DNA of 64,000 bases from Modicisalibacter radicis. Lineage in GTDB: Bacteria; Pseudomonadota; Gammaproteobacteria; Pseudomonadales; Halomonadaceae. The DNA lies in assembly GCF_900961225.1 (NCBI RefSeq), contig NZ_CAAHFN010000087.1, forward strand, positions 62,001-126,000. The letters are read 5' to 3'. Shown one piece after another: positions 63,729-64,000 of the stretch (the first letter of the stretch is position 1; each line of letters opens with the position of its first letter). The notes beneath the pieces are model-generated. The model ran no database searches. It was not told where the DNA came from and was given only the letters and a program-made list of their open reading frames with translations. Position numbers and translations under genes: made by a program.

Positions 63729-64000
63729 GCGTCCTTTCTCCTCGTGAAAAACCGACTATACGGCAAAGGTAACAGATATCCGGGTCGCATGAGACGGCGA
63801 CCGGCCCCACTTGGAGCCTCGAATGGCGAGGGGGTTCCCCGGGAGGCGAGAGGTCGGTGTTCTTCGGTACCGCGGCGAGCGACGTTCGCCGCCCGTGAGC
63901 GCGTGATGGTACAATCCGGCCCGCGCCGGGCGGCTGCCCGGGCCATCATCGAGGCCCTGGCGAGTGACGCCAAAGCGTGCCATGGCCACTCGTCGAGCCA
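63729..64000. other. Window end, no gene identified
   Basis: These 272 bases lie upstream of dsbA. They contain a probable promoter region for dsbA and an AT-poor stretch with TGGTACAATCC near 63905. An ATG on the plus strand at 63982 opens a frame that runs off the edge after six codons, too short to judge. Confidence 0.4.

Overview
The window is GC-rich, densely coding chromosomal DNA of a gammaproteobacterium, most likely a member of the Halomonadaceae (Halomonas-type). That placement is inference. It rests on the fused nuoCD gene inside a 13-gene NDH-1 operon, the finR-fpr pair, malate synthase G, two TRAP transporter loci and the overall gene repertoire. There is no prophage, CRISPR array, rRNA or tRNA; the only mobile DNA seen is one short IS3-family remnant.

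Layout. 1-1.5 kb: 3' part of a membrane diguanylate cyclase. 1.49-1.69 kb: a minus-strand small RNA with its own promoter, several GGA hairpins and a terminator, looking like a CsrA/RsmA-sequestering RNA. 1.7-7.8 kb: a siderophore uptake operon (TonB receptor, binding protein, two permeases, ATPase) behind Fur-like boxes, with a divergent LysR gene. 9-12.5 kb: ChaC-like enzyme, RsbQ-like hydrolase, finR/fpr. 12.5-15 kb: nitrogen control (glnK, amtB, second glnK) with a candidate sigma-54 promoter and NtrC site. 15-18.3 kb: ubiK, comM, a CaCA-type exchanger. 18.3-22.1 kb: four minus-strand genes (hydrolase, lipoprotein, aminotransferase, DUF4105 protein). 22.2-25.5 kb: glcB behind an IclR-like operator, heptamer repeat arrays, a thioesterase and a DUF423 protein. 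25.7-29.2 kb: AGCS symporter, thiS-thiG, trmB. 29.2-32.3 kb: EamA exporter, LysR regulator, a candidate Fur-controlled small RNA, AEC transporter. 32.4-43.5 kb: IS remnant, FKBP isomerase, a TRAP system with two separate binding-protein genes and one QM membrane pair, TIGR02444/yheS, dtd, usp, thiD, yqaA. 43.6-58.9 kb: the complete nuoA-N operon. 58.9-63.7 kb: a second TRAP operon (Q-M-P order), an endo/exonuclease-family protein and dsbA.

How it fits together. Iron is a recurring theme: the Fur-like boxes precede the receptor operon and the candidate small RNA at 31.2-31.3 kb, whose single-stranded part is an anti-Shine-Dalgarno/anti-AUG sequence that also matches the start region of the iron-sulfur subunit gene nuoI. 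FinR/Fpr adds redox supply. The Rsm/Csr-like RNA lies directly 3' of the iron operon on the same strand and convergent with a c-di-GMP synthase gene. Unusual DNA includes heptamer arrays that sit immediately next to stop codons and a pair of dispersed 70-bp imperfect palindromes.
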